From Sympetrum striolatum (taxonomy: Eukaryota > Arthropoda > Insecta > Odonata > Libellulidae): a stretch of DNA of 64,000 nucleotides. The DNA lies in assembly GCA_947579665.1 (NCBI GenBank), contig OX388350.1, positions 88,679,152-88,743,151 on the forward strand, in the 5' to 3' direction. Positions 46,577-58,737 of this stretch are shown in pieces. A program made the translations under genes and the position numbers. The notes beneath the pieces are model-generated. The model was not told the origin of the DNA. It saw only the letters and a list, made by a program, of their open reading frames with translations, and made no database searches. Numbering within the stretch: the stretch's first letter is position 1; each line of letters begins with the position of its first letter.

Positions 46577-48443
46577 GTAAAAGACCTCCTCTAAATTATC
46601 ACTCGAAGTTCCGAAGAAATTCACGAGAAGTTCTTTCTAAATACGGGTAGTTCCCAAATAAATTTAAAACAGATTGCAAGTAAGGGAGTTTGAATATCTT
46701 ATTTATCTGGAGCTAGTCTTAAAACAGCCGCCCCATCGGTATTTCATCGACAGCAGAGGTGAGAACTGTCAAAAAACAATATGAGCACTTTAATAATAAC
46801 ATCGATTAAACTTAAAACACTTTGAAGGCACTTTTGAGTTTGGGTGGATCAGTTCAGGTCGTTGCAGCCTGGAATCAGGCATGGCCCATCTGAAGGTTTA
46901 CCATTCTGTTTTAAATGCATACACCAATAGTGAATCATACTGAATGCAACAGGGATAAGAACCTTTCCTTCTCTACCTAAACATACAGCCTGAATTAAAA
47001 TTTTCGGAGGCAGCCGTGATGTTGCGAAAATTCATAATATAAAGAAGATGTATACTTTTCCACGAATATATTTATATCGGAACAAATTTTAGAAATTATT
47101 TCAAACGACGATTTGTTGCTGACACCCAGGGAAAACAAAATATCCAAATAGGATATTAATCCGTTTTATAATATAATCAATTTTAGAAGTAGTAACTCCA
47201 TCAAGGTAAGGGGGGAAGAATAACTAAGAAGTCTCATTCTTACAAGGGGTGTGCTCTGGTCATCACATTGTGGAACTTGGTTATTCTTTTCACCCGTTCA
47301 CTAATCGAGAGTTCCGACGTTAAAGTTTATTAATGTAAGCAAAACGCGAATTAAGTGCGGTATAATAGATTCGAATGGAGACTTCCTGACGAACTCCTAT
47401 AGAGATTGTCTATGCCTTGGACCTCTATGATTTAAACATTACACGATAAAAGACAATCTTTTCAAATCCTCTCTCATACTCTTTGTAATGACTTGTAATG
47501 CATAAAAGTAAACGCGTTGAGCAAGTCATTACAGTAGAAATTAGTGATCAACATAACCGAGATCCAAAATTGAAATTGGCCGCATGAAAGGGATACTAAT
47601 TGGATCGTAATTCAATATGCATCGAATGAGTGCGCCAGGTAATAACGATGACAATGAAATTTCTTAACATGCCTATACTTTAAAACAGAAACCAAATTCT
47701 AAAATTTAATAATAAGCCAAGGTAAAATAAAAGGAATAGTGCTAGCCTAATCCATAAAGTGAATTAAATCAATTACAATTGGATAGGTGAATGTTTACAA
47801 TTTCTTTGACCGAGAAGAGAAAAATTCAATAATAATTATAATAAAGCGTCTTTTGACAAGGCGAGACTGCTCTTGTTACATCTAACCGTTCCTTAAACAA
47901 GTTTTAAGGAAAGGGATAGCATTAAGAAAGTACTCAAAGAAAGTACTTAAAACCTAAGGATTCGCGTAGGAAAAAATATGCACCGCAGCAGGAAAACAGC
48001 CGCAAGAAGGGGTGGGGGTGAAAAACCCACGGTTATTCAAATAAATGTAAAAGGCAGGCTAAGAACGATCTAAAAGGCAAACAAAGCAATACAGATGCCT
48101 CCCAATGCCGATGTCCTCCCAACATCCAATGTGATATCAACCTATACATGGAATTTCAAGTCGATATTAGTTCCGGATTTTCTAACCGGTCATAATTAAA
48201 TTAGTAATTTATTGATTGAAATTTCATTCGTATTTAAAACATCATCAACATCATGAAATTTCATTCGTATTTACCATAAAAATCTACAGTATAGAATTAA
48301 ATATATATTAAATAATTAGACGGAGTTAATTACAGAATAGTAACTTTAGGAAGTGAAACATTGCCATCTGGCCAACTCGGAATGAAATCTTAAATAAATA
48401 AATAAAAACGGAGAAAGGTGGGTTTTATTGAGTGTGGTGATTT

Positions 48444-50215
48444 ATGAAGTATATCGAGGAAGTACGGAGGATATCAGAAAGAGTGATGGCAATTACACCG
48501 AAAGAAAAGAAAAGAGAAGTATTGATTATACAAGTATATGCACCAACTTCTGACAGCGCAGAAGAAGAACTATTCAAATCCAAGGAAGAATCAGAGAATA
48601 CTATCAAAATAAAAAGAAACTTCAAAGATATAATAATAATAATAATAAGTAACTGGAATACCAAAATTGGGCAAGGAAGAGAAGGAATGGTTGTTGGAAG
48701 ATGGGGACGCATAAAAAATGAAAGAGGAGATATATTAATAGAATTTTGCACCAAAAACAAACTGAGTATATCGAACAATTGGTATGAACAAAGAACATCA
48801 GCCAGACACACATGGATATCCCCAAATGGACAAGTAAAGAATCAAATTGATTATATAATGATTGAAAATAGATATAAAAACTGTACTTATATCAGCAAAG
48901 CCATGCCAGGGGCAGATTGTGAGTCAGATCATAATCCAGTAGTATGCAGAATAAATATTAAGCTGAAGAAATGCAACTAAAAATCGATAAAAACAAAACT
49001 TGGAATCTAACCAAATTGAAAGAGAATGTGACTGTTAAATCATTCAAAGAGAAAATGACAGAAAATATGTTATATACCAATGCAAGACAAGCTGAAAATC
49101 CAAAAGGAGAACAAAATGAATGAGGCTATCAGAAGAAGAACTAGGAAAACACAAGAATGAGGGAAATAAACCATGGAATACACACTCCACACTACAATTG
49201 TTGGGAAAAAGGAGAATTTCAAAGGGAGGAAATACTGAGGAATATAGAAACTTAAAGAAATTATTAAGAAATAGTAAGGAAGATAAAGAAAAGTGAAATA
49301 CAGAAAAATCTAAAGAAATTAAAAACTAGATAAGAAAGATGAAATTAAAAAATAACATCAATCAATTAAAGAAATTAGTAGGACAGGAAGAATCATACCG
49401 AAGAGAATAAAAGAACAAAAATGGGACAAAATTTGTGAAAAGAGAGGAAATACAAGAAAGATGGAAAGAGTATAGAAAAGAATTGTATGCAGAATGTGAA
49501 GTAGAAACAGATAATGAAAAAAATTGATGGGAAAACGACGGAAATAACTGCAATGAAAATTCACTAAACATACTACAAGAAAAAACAATATGTGCAATAA
49601 ATAAAATGAAGGCAGGCTTCGGCTTTGGCGAAAGCGGTCCCGGGTTCGATTCTCGGTGCGAACCCACTTGTGAAATGACCTAAGCTGTTGAAGCCCTTTT
49701 CACAATACTACTACGATACATCCTGTACAGGTATTTTACCAGATGACTTCAGAAGAACATTTATGATTCTATTTGCCAAAGAAAATAATGCAATAATATG
49801 TACAAAAGTATAAAACAACAAGTTTGGTTTCACATGCTTCTAAAATACTACTAATCATAATTTTAAAGAGAATAAATAAGCTAATTAAAGCTAACATAAC
49901 AGATTATCAACATAGTTTTAAAATTCACAGAATCAGGCGAGGTGTTGTGGAAATCAGAAGAAGACGATTAATCGTTCGAAACCGGTCGTGTAACTGTTTT
50001 GTTAAAAATACGTAAAATTTGTAGTAAAATTACAAATCATTCTTAGATAGACAGAAAGAATGATGAAGATTCTTTTCAATATGGTTTTAGAGAAAAGAAA
50101 GGAACACGGGATGCCATAATGGAAATGAGGCTAATTTTGGAAAAAATCTAAAAGATGATAAAAAGACCTGTTTAGGCTTTATAGATTTCGAAAAGGCACT
50201 TGACAAAGTGTCCTG
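48444..50215 (+). mobile_element. RTE-like LINE relic, endonuclease plus partial RT
   Basis: The frame 48444-48980 is an AP-endonuclease: VLIIQVYAPTSDS, SNWNTKIGQGREG (normally GDWNAKVG), ERGDILIEFCTKNKLSISN, HTWISPNGQVKNQIDYIMIE and GADCESDHNPVV with the catalytic SDH. RT pieces follow: AINKMKAG (about 49590), ILPDDFRRTFMI (about 49735), LVSHASKILLIIILKRINKL and DYQHSF (49824-49925), and after more shifts QYGFREKKGTRDAIMEMRLI and the FEKALDKV block (about 50075-50205). It ends abruptly at about 50210. A SINE-like segment interrupts it at about 49611. Confidence 0.85.
49611..49715 (+). mobile_element. tRNA-derived SINE-like insertion in the RTE relic
   Basis: TTGGCGAAAGCGGTC resembles a tRNA D-arm/A-box remnant, and CCCGGGTTCGATTCTCGG is a T-arm with a B-box (GGTTCGATTC). 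The T stem can pair. The tRNA-like part is followed by non-tRNA sequence up to about 49715, after which the RT frame of the RTE relic resumes. No anticodon arm is intact, so it is not a tRNA gene. Confidence 0.55.
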
Positions 50216-51600
50216 ACCAGCGCCGGGTGCAAGATCGATGTGTATTTTCTAGCCATTTATCCACTTTATCAACTCCGTATTTTGTATCGTTGTAAAACTT
50301 TACAGTTCCCGAAGTTTTCTTTATATTATTTACAACATCCACACTGAAAGCTCAAAATGGCAGCATATTTCTTTAACTTTCTTTGGTAAATGGTCAGAGT
50401 GATATATCCGTGCTTATAGACTGTAGCTGAGTACAAATTGTCCTTCATCGTCCTCTACATACAGGAATCTCCCTCCTTATCTAATTTATGGTACCAACAA
50501 TGCTCGTATTTTTATCCCTAATTTTATTTGCAAGTTGCAGGGAAGTAAGGTAATGTTTCGTAGACACATTCCTTCCTTTTCCTAAATATGATTCCATTAG
50601 CTTCATGACTACTTAGTCAGACACTCGCTGATCTCTTGGACGAGGGTCGTCCTTTCCCAAGTAAGGAATACTATTTATGAAGTCTCTCTTTCTCCACTGC
50701 CAGCCAGGATTTTTAGCTATACTTTTCTGTTTTCTTAGCCATAAATTAAGTAAATGGACTACGGGCTTTGCTTGGGAATAGTTCATCAATTGTAATGCAA
50801 GGCCCAAAACAATAACAAGCAATGCAGTTGTTGATAAACTATTCCAAAATACTGAGAATAGAGCAAACTTGTCCGTTTTCAGTCTTTCTGAAGGAGTTGA
50901 TTTTTCATCAAAACGTAAATATTTCAGAGTATCTAAAAATCAATATTAAATGGAATGGATATTGCTTTCTTACAAAAGGAAACATCCCGTAAATTACACT
51001 CCTGCCCTAACTATTAACTCCTACCCAATCCCGCGGGCATACATCACAGCAATAAAAGCTTCAAGTTCCTCATTGCTGAGGTTCCAGTCATAATTTTTTA
51101 GCTGTCTATGGGCTTCACTAGCCGTGCATTTCGCTATTTGTTTCATCGTTACAACGTCAAAAAAGAGATACCACGCATTACGAGAGACCACACATCTCTT
51201 AGCATAACTTTTAGGTCCAGGTATTTCCTCCAAAACATTTGTCTACCAGCATTATGAGAGACAACATTTTGCTGAATTCGCATAGGCCCGTCTGGAGCCT
51301 GAATATTTCTGCTGAGAACCTTAGGATAATATATAATCTGGCTCACCTAGGTTTTCCAATTCATGGGAAATTAAATAATCATGAGAACGATGTTTTCTTG
51401 GACAATGATGATGGCTAGTACTCACATCCTCAAGGAATTCAGAATAGCAACTCAGGATCTCGTCAACCGTTGCTTTATACCCTTCCATATCCCGCAATAT
51501 CCATTCTATTTCACTATTAAGTAACCCATGTCCAACATCGTCATCTTCAACATCTTCCTCACTTTCTATTTCTATGCTGGTGAGTTACATGTTTTTTCCA
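50216..51600 (-). pseudogene. piggyBac-like transposase relic
   Basis: The minus strand includes NSEIEWILRDMEGYKATV (near 51500), NAWYLFFDVVTMKQIAKCTA and NYDWNLSNEELEAFIAVMYARGIG (51233-51021; quoted parts are typical WxLFFxxxxxxxI...N and LTxEELxAFIGxxxxxG of piggyBac), then ANKIRDKNTSIVGTINKIRREIP (near 50540, quoted in part as SIVGTINKIRREIP, the usual LVGTIRKNKREIP) and VDKVDKMARKYTS (near 50270, the GVDxxDQMxxxYS block), with a tail LRKQKSIAKNPGWQ. Segments are out of order or broken by frameshifts and probably rearranged. No TTAA-flanked ends were identified. Confidence 0.75.
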
Positions 51601-52099
51601 TAAATTTCCTCCACATATTCCTTCTATCGTCCCCTTCTGGTGACTGGATCCATTATATATATAATTTATTTCTCCGTCAATTGCTTTGCTTTTCTGTACA
51701 TTAGGTCGGCCCTCCCGCTCTCAACCAGCTTTTCTATTTCATCACACTGCTCCTTTAACCAATATTCCCTAGCCTTACTTGTTTCCCTTCTTTGTTCGTT
51801 GTTTAATGTCCTGTACATTCTGCGCCTAGGCTTGGTGTTGACCCTTTTCCATTACCTTCATCCCTCCATTTTATTTAATGTGCCTATAGTTACCCATGTT
51901 TTCCAGATTTTTGTTAGTTTAACTCTTCCAAATGCTTTCTTGGGCATTAACGTTGACGCAATTTTAAACTTTTCCTATTCCTAGTTAGTGGTTTGTTCCC
52001 TTCTCTTTCATTCAAGAGCCTTACCGAATAACTTTCAATTCTTTAGAATTCCCACTCCTTAGAGGTTCTAAATTCTATTTTGGTGTTAATTTTGAACGA

Positions 52100-52650
52100 A
52101 AGATCTTTTTAAACTTGAGCTTGGACTTCATCATGACCAAGTTATTATCTTATTCTACATCAGCACTAGGTTAACTTCGCGAGTTTTTTACTCTACTTCT
52201 GAAACCTCTTTTTTACCAAAATGTAATCAATTTGGTACCCATCTGTATCCCCGGGCTTTTTCCATGTCCGTCTGTTGTAGTGTTGAAAGAGTGTGTTTGT
52301 GATTCAGAGATTGTTTATCTTGCAAAAATCTACCAGTTTTTGTCTTTTGTCAATTCAATATCCAAAACCGAGCTCTCCCACCTCTTCTACATCTTAGCCT
52401 TGCCCATGTTCCGCGTTCCAGTCTCCCATATCAACATATTCTAATCCTATATTCTTTTCCCTTGACCCTTACCATAAAGTCCTCCATTTGCTCACTATAA
52501 TCACTAGTGGGCAAGTATACCTGAACAATAGCCTTGTTTACTGGCTCAGACATCACTTCTACGGACATATGCCCATAACTTACTAACTCGATGACTATCA
52601 CGGATTCTCCCACTCTCTTCTCCAAGCTACTCCTCTCTGGCTAGTACTTC
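52100..52650 (-). mobile_element. RTE-like endonuclease fragment
   Basis: Minus-strand frame 52625-52431 reads VNKAIVQVYLPTSDYSEQME (normally xNxxIIQVYAPTxD) and VRVKGKEYRIR. Further along the same strand come NWNAEHGQG, KLVDFCKINNL, NTLFQHYNRRTWKK and DGYQIDYILV in shifted frames, down to about 52140. These are the order and wording of RTE-type endonucleases. It is a different copy from 48444-48980 and lies just left of the dispersed repeat at 52841. Confidence 0.82.
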
Positions 52651-52840
52651 CCCTACTGAAAATGACTCTAAAATGACATCGATCCAGAAGTCTCCCTCGT
52701 ACTTTCTACCGTACTTCTCATAACCCAAGTACATTAATGATGGACCTCTTAATTTATAGCTCTACGTTTTCCGTCTTCCTTTTTATGAGCATTCTCTAAA
52801 CATTCCATGTCTCTTCTTTTCTTGTCGTTCCTTGTGTAAG

Positions 52841-53245
52841 GGTTTCATAGAATGACGACCGAGATGGCCTTACTCCCATCACTCCCGGGCGTGACACTCA
52901 TCCTAAAATGGTGAGTCACTTTGCCAGTACCAACATCCTTATGGTTGCACATAATAGCAAGGGATAAGTAGTCGAGGTGGTCTCCCGTTGCCTTCCTCAA
53001 CGGGGTTTTTTACCGTGTCACCAACACTCATTATGGTCGCCCCACTGGGGAACAGACGCCTTTGCAGCCTTCTCACTGAGGTACAGATGCTGCGTGGACT
53101 ACCTTTCGTCTGGCCCCTACCTATTGATCTTTCTGGCATGGGTGACCCTACCAGGAACTACGTTCCAGCCAGTCTAGCTCAATAGGTCATCGGAACACGC
53201 AAGCCCTTCCTCCACTACAAGGTTGTAGTGCAAAGGAGGGGATAT
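52841..53245. repeat. Dispersed repeat adjacent to RTE-like sequence, copy 2
   Basis: Homologous to 36141-36530 over most of its length, and better preserved. It contains CACTGGGGAACAGACGCC and CCTACCAGGAACTACG. In both places it flanks minus-strand RTE-like sequence on the right. Confidence 0.75.
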
Positions 53246-53330
53246 AGCAATAAACTGGTACAAAACAACTGTGTTATACCCAATGAATCGTTACATCTTA
53301 ACCGAAGCTGACTTTATAGCCAGGGCTGCC

Positions 53331-56300
53331 ATAACGTGCTTTTTTATAATAATCGAGCTTATTTTAAAGGAGAGAATCTTAGAAAATGAATTGTTCTTAT
53401 TTCTAAGAATCGTGCTTATTTGTCATAGAGCATGCTTATTTTGTCTTATTGAATCCAGATTGAAGACGATCGAATGGTCTCTCACATTGTATTTGATAGA
53501 AAGCACCTGTGAGAGAACTTGAGGGAGTTCGAAACTCGCAACATTGTAGTGACAGATGTTCGTGACAATGTATTATATGTAGTGTAAAGGATAATTTCTT
53601 CCGTGTAAGGAAGTGTCTTGAGCGAGACTTGCCACAAGTTACTCGCCAGTCTAAACTTGCCTAGGGTTCTCACATATGAGTTGTTAGTAGCATGAGTTCT
53701 GTGGTTGTGCTGGCAGTGAGAGAGCGCCGTAGGCCCCTTGTCTTAACAGTAGACGGCAAGCGCATGCTCACACGTATTTGTTTCCAATGCCTAGTAACTT
53801 TGGAAACATTACCCGTACACAAACTTTGCAATCAGTTAGACTCATGATTGAAAAGATGAGTAACTGCAAGCACGTTTTCCACGACGAGTAAGAAAATGAA
53901 TGCAATGCAGTCAAGAGAAGCCGAAAGAGTGATCGCTATGTATACTGTAGTGTCTGTAACAGTTACATCGACTTGGAGGCCATGGGAAAGGCAGCAATTA
54001 CAGCTCACAATATTACCTAAAAGCAAAAGAAAGCATCTCTAATCGCTGTGGTGAACCAGTCGATGAGGAACTTTTGCACCAAGCCAATCTGTCCCGACGA
54101 GCGTAGACTACAAGGCAGCCGCTGTTGAGGGTGCCTGGACATTCCATACTGTCAAGCACCAGCAGTCATTCCTCTCCAACGATGAACAACTTAAAAGTAA
54201 TCTTCCCTGATTGCGATGTTACAAAACATTTTGCTTCTACCTGAATGAAGACCGCAAGCATCATTACTGGAGTTCTTCCGACATATGCGTAAAAAATGAT
54301 TCTGTCAGAACTTGGAGCGCAGCCCATCTCGATCTCAGTCGATGTCTCCAATCACAATAAAACCAAGCTCTTCCCTTTGGTCATCAGGTTCTTCACCGCC
54401 ATAGTTGGAGTGCGGGTGCGTCTTCTCGATCTGCAATCAATGCCCGGTGAAGCATCAGAGGATATAATGATCTTTATCCTGTTCTGCAATAGAATGCGCT
54501 CGACCTGAAACAGCTGACATCTTTTTGTGCTGATAATGCACCAGTGAACTTTGGCGGACCACAGCATCACGGAAAAAAACAAAATATTCTATGGTATTCA
54601 TGAGCGAACAACGCATCTGATCCCGGTCAGTTGCCCAGCGCACATCTTGCACAATGCTGCGGAGCGCCTCCCAGTCGACATAGAGGCCATCGTGCTGAAG
54701 ATCAGCAGCCACTTTAAGAGCCAAACCGGAAGAGCAGAGAGACTCAAACAGTTCTGCGAACAACTTGGAGCCTGTTATTCGTCTCTGCCCACTCACACGC
54801 CAACCAGATGGACGAAGTTAGATGCTGTGCTGGAGTGAATGATTGGTCTCTGGGAGTCGCTCAAAGCATATTTTCTCTCGCTGAAGAATCCACCGCCAAT
54901 CCTCGAGGACTTCTTCAAATCAGATGAATCATTGGTCATCATCTACTTCCTCTACAGTGCTCTCTCGCCATTCAAGAATCCACTCCTCCTGTAAAAAAAA
55001 TGAATGCCCTGTTTCCAGAGCAAGATGAAATAATCGATTCGTTCAAAGCCCAGATATTTCAGCGCCAGACTTCAGGAGTGTTTGGAGCAATAACAGCTGA
55101 ACTTGTGAAAGGGTTTGACAAAGAACACGCTGAAGTCCTCACGTCCAGCCTCCAGGAGTTCTACACCATCACCCTGAGTTACATCAACAAGTGGTATCGA
55201 TGGTAGTAATATCCTACAAGCATCACCTAGACACTCCTTAGGCAGTGCATCATCGAATACGAAGACGTGAAGGAGCTGGCAGAGCAGGAAGATCTGCCGG
55301 TGGCAAAGATGGACGAGCACTTTGATGAGGGCTCTCCTCTCAACTCTCTGCTCGAAAAGATACCAGACGATGAGTTAAACAACAACGATCCTGAGGCTAA
55401 GTGGATGAAAATTTTCGATGGAAATAACTCTCTGCCGCTTGTCTACAAGCTGCTTGGCATCATATTCCCCATTCCGGTCGGCAACACCCTTGTGGAGCGT
55501 ATTTTATCTCTTACAAGGGAACCTTACGCTCTGTGGGAAACGGATCTTAAAGATACTTTAAGGATAGGTTCTTTGGCCAATTGTAAGAACTACTTTATTA
55601 CAGTTTAAACCAACGCTTCCTAGTTTCTTTGTAAAAAGAGTTTAAAAATCAGCGTAAATTTCTAATTACAATTAATTGCATAACATCAAACCTATCGATT
55701 TAGTTGTCGGGGTGTAATGGTTAGCGTGTCTAGCAGGAAGGCCATAAGTATTCTGGTTCGAGACCATGTTGTTCCAACTTTTTTCACCTCCTATTTCGGT
55801 CGCAAAATTACTCTGTTTTTAGTAAATATTTTATCAATTTCAATGCCACAGTCAAGAACTATTTGCTGGTTTTACTCGTCATTTCATTTTTGCTGAATAA
55901 TGCATATAATTTTTGCGTGATGCGGTACCGAAGGTAAAATTACTGTTACATAAACTAGATGGAGATGGGCTTTATGCGTTTATTGTGGTTAAAAGCATAA
56001 CATGTACAAACGTGGCCGACATCCGAGAGAGAGAATAAGCGACCGATCCTCGCACACTTGCAGCGCAGCAGAGAGTGCTGATTAAACAGCTGATGATATC
56101 ACAATCGCGGTGAAGGAGGGAGTGTTGATTAAGCATCCAATGATATAAAAATCGCAGCGCAGGAGAAGTGTTTTTAGGGAGCCTGAATAGAGTCACACAC
56201 TCTTATACGGCACAATATTTGATAAGTTTATCTGGAAAATTGCTTCCGAAAGTGTTCAGTTGCTTGCAGGATCCTAGTGTCCTTGTTAGCAGTGGGTGAA

Positions 56301-56543
56301 GGAGAGGAACAGCCTCAGAGAGAGATAGAGAACGGTCGAATGCTTGCTCCAGGTGAAGGTAAATCTCAACATGACCTGTGGGGAGGTACATAAACTGCTT
56401 TCACAAGACAAAGAATTACTGGAGGAAACAATTAGCAATGCGAAATATTATGAATAAAACTGATTTACCTATTGTGTCTTATTTTCTGGTGATAAATCTT
56501 ATTTTTGGTCCCGAGTGTGCTTATTCTTGGCTCCCAATCGATG
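53331..56543 (+). mobile_element. hAT element of a second family with 8-bp target duplication
   Basis: The 8-mer TTTATAGC occurs exactly at 53323-53330 and 56544-56551. Between them the ends are CAGGGCTGCCATAA and, inverted, CATCGATTGGGAGCCAAGAA, which match only loosely but begin with CA as hAT ends do. The + strand encodes transposase pieces: QPISISVDVSNHNKTKLFPL (54296-54508), LIPVSCPAHILHNAAERLPV (CxAH block) and HTPTRWTKLDAVLE (54551-54838), FGAITAELVKGFD (55000-55206), and YKLLGIIFPIPVGNTLVERILSLTRE (55267-55608), the dimerisation domain (usually IPxSNAxVERxFS). Stops and shifts separate these. The 0.9 kb after 55608 is non-coding and includes a tRNA-like segment. Confidence 0.82.
55703..55776 (+). 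mobile_element. tRNA-like SINE head
   Basis: GGGGTGTAATGGTTAGCGTG resembles the D-arm with A-box of tRNAs (compare TAGTGGTTAGCA), and CTGGTTCGAGACCA is a T-arm with a perfect B-box GGTTCGAGACC. The spacing of about 42 bases between them is tRNA-like. The acceptor stem does not pair, so this is a degenerate tRNA or SINE head, not a functional tRNA. It sits inside the hAT element at 53331-56543. Confidence 0.5.
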
Positions 56544-57225
56544 TTTATAGCTCCTGAGTTGGTTTCAGGAAAAACTTGTTGCACTACGAAAAAGTAATCT
56601 TTCGGAATCACGTGCTCGTCTGCTTACTTTCTCTGGACCATCCAAATTATCTTCCTTTCTTTCGAATTATCCTGAGCACATAGGGCTATGCCAATTGGTG
56701 ATGTCAGCAAAATATTCCTCGGGTACTGATAATGCAGTGCCTCCGTTCTCCTGTATCCAACTTGTTATAGTTGTTAATGAACGTCAAAAATATAGAATGT
56801 TTCTAAATTTAAGTACTATTATGTCGAAACAAAAGAGGGTTCCCATATTTACACCTTTTCCTCAATAGACCATATCACACATGGTCTTCTGGGACATCCG
56901 CTATTTTTAATTCTCTATCATACCGGGAAGTTTCTCAAATATGTTTTCGAAAATTCGTGCAATGTATCCTTATAGGAAAAATCGGATTTTTGGGATTTTC
57001 TGGCATCGAACCCATGGTAGTTGGATCGAAGTCAGATCGTATTTTTGGTAAGTTGCAAATGAGGGATGATAACATAAGGATCGAAATCATAATTACCATC
57101 GATCGAATCATCTAATCGAAAGAATAATTGGGTAGCAATAGAATGAAAAGTGATGACCGATAATGAGTATGTCCACGGGATAGCCATGTGATAAGCCTTT
57201 GATGAAAGCGATCCTTTTCTTGCAG

Positions 57226-57370
57226 ATGGTTCGAGTACATGGGAAGTCCCAAGCTGAACTCGTATGTTCCATTCACAATAAATTTCACAATGGTTACTGA
57301 TGAAGAGGACCCCTCCAGAGGATTCAAACCGTTCCATCGAGACACCAAAAAGTGCAACGAGAAATTTGAT
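57226..57370 (+). CDS. NPC1: NPC1-like gene, exon 5 (linker after the N-terminal domain)
   Basis: Acceptor TTTTCTTGCAG, donor GTGAGT. It enters in phase 2 and leaves in phase 0, encoding residues 175-223. The reading begins WFEYMGSPKLNSYVPFTINF, corresponding to the WIEYMF...APFTI segment of NPC1, and ends FKPFHRDTKKCNEKFD, equivalent to the MNNATKGCDE region. One N-glycosylation site (NFT) is present. The intron that follows is only 270 bp, in contrast with the large introns upstream. Confidence 0.9.
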
Positions 57371-57640
57371 GTGAGTATTTTCATTCCTAACGAGCTTTGG
57401 GAATGGATGATAAATTTTCAAGAATTAAAGAACCAAATTTGCTTTAATCCTCATCGATAAAAAATAATTCGGAATGTGGGGAAAAATTAAAATTTTGAAA
57501 GGTATTTTGTCCTTTCTTCGGTGTCGAAACAAGTGGTTCTTTTCCACAATATCTGTTCAACGGTAATTTTTCATCATTTATTTCAATTGCTAAGTTCAAA
57601 CGCTCCTTAGTAACAAATTTCTCTTTATCATTCTACCCAG

Positions 57641-57860
57641 GATGAAACTACTGCATGCAGTTGCGTAGACTGTGAAGAGAGCTGCCCTGCATTCAAGGAC
57701 ATTCCGAACGAAAATGTGGAGTTCATTTTACTAGGCATACAAGGCATGATAGTCGTGTCCATTATCTTGTGCTTCGCCATTCTCTTTCTCTACGGAATCG
57801 TTCTCTTGGTCGGTCATAAGACCAACAAACAAGCCAAAAAAGGAAACACATCACATAAAG
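57641..57860 (+). CDS. NPC1: NPC1-like gene, exon 6 (Cys cluster and first membrane helix)
   Basis: Acceptor TTCTACCCAG, donor GTTTGT (57861). It enters in phase 0 and leaves in phase 1, encoding residues 224-297. TACSCVDCEESCPAF corresponds to the APCSCQDC...C segment that closes the lumenal domain (Cys at 229, 231, 234, 238). A membrane helix follows at about residues 260-280 (IVVSIILCFAILFLYGIVLL), then a basic cytosolic stretch HKTNKQAKKGN. The helix position agrees with the first transmembrane helix of NPC1. The protein would be anchored in the late endosomal/lysosomal membrane with the preceding domain in the lumen. Confidence 0.92.
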
Positions 57861-58737
57861 GTTTGTTTACTTGCTGATTTCGTACAAGTGTCCACAGCAA
57901 ATTATTTTTATCCCATTCTTGCAGTTTATTCAACGTCATTTTGCATCTATATGTCCAAGTTTTACCTCCGAACAGCACTTTCGGCGGTCTCGAGTTCGAT
58001 TACCTGTAAACGCTGGACGGTGTTCCACCAACATCATGTATGAATTAAGAAAATCCAATTTGGCATCGCTTTTGAGGTTAGAATTGGATGCCATAAACAT
58101 GGCTTTTTCGTGCTTCCTCTAACTATTGTGTGTTTAGTCTACCACGATATCTTGCCGTGTAGGAAATGTTTCGTCTCTCAGAGCAAGACAGAGAAAAATG
58201 TATCTTTCATTTACATTTTTGTCCTGATCTCGTTCGTGATTGTGAGGGTATGAACAATTCTAGTCAGTAGATCGTATAGTAATTGTATTTTATGGTGGCA
58301 TTCGTAACTCCTTCGTGACTGCTATGAGAAGGTCATTGTGCTTCACTAACCTTTACCAATTTCACATTCTTGATTGACGATCTTTGTGTCACCTAGTAAG
58401 TCTTATTCAGTTGGCTTATGGTGGAGGGGTGTGTACTATGAAAAAATCTCCACTGCGGTAAATGCTTTCTAAAATACCTCGATATCTCGAAAATAAGAAA
58501 AATTGGGTGTGTTTAAAAACTGTATAGTGGATAAACTCAAAACTTACCTGTGAAAATGGACACCTCTGAGTCACTTACATTTTAAAGAAAATTTACTATC
58601 AAATACGGACATTGAGTTTTTTTAGTCCATTAATACTAATGAAAGTTCTCCACTGTAATAGTTTAATGACTATTCTAATGACTAACAATGACTAATGACC
58701 TAAACCCTTTCCTTATTTGACTATTCTTCTTTTCTAG
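57861..58737 (+). other. NPC1: Intron 6 of the NPC1-like gene
   Basis: An 877-bp phase-1 intron, donor GTTTGT and acceptor CTTTTCTAG. No repeat or gene is recognised in it. Confidence 0.8.

Larger units (their letters stand above)
46577..57225 (+). other. NPC1: Intron 4 of the NPC1-like gene
   Basis: A 10,649-bp phase-2 intron with donor GTAAAA and acceptor TTTTCTTGCAG. The elements in it are listed separately. The tract 46577-48430 is AT-rich with nothing recognisable. The part 56552-57225 has one isolated B-box-like motif (ATCGAACC at about 57007, minus) and otherwise nothing. Confidence 0.8.
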
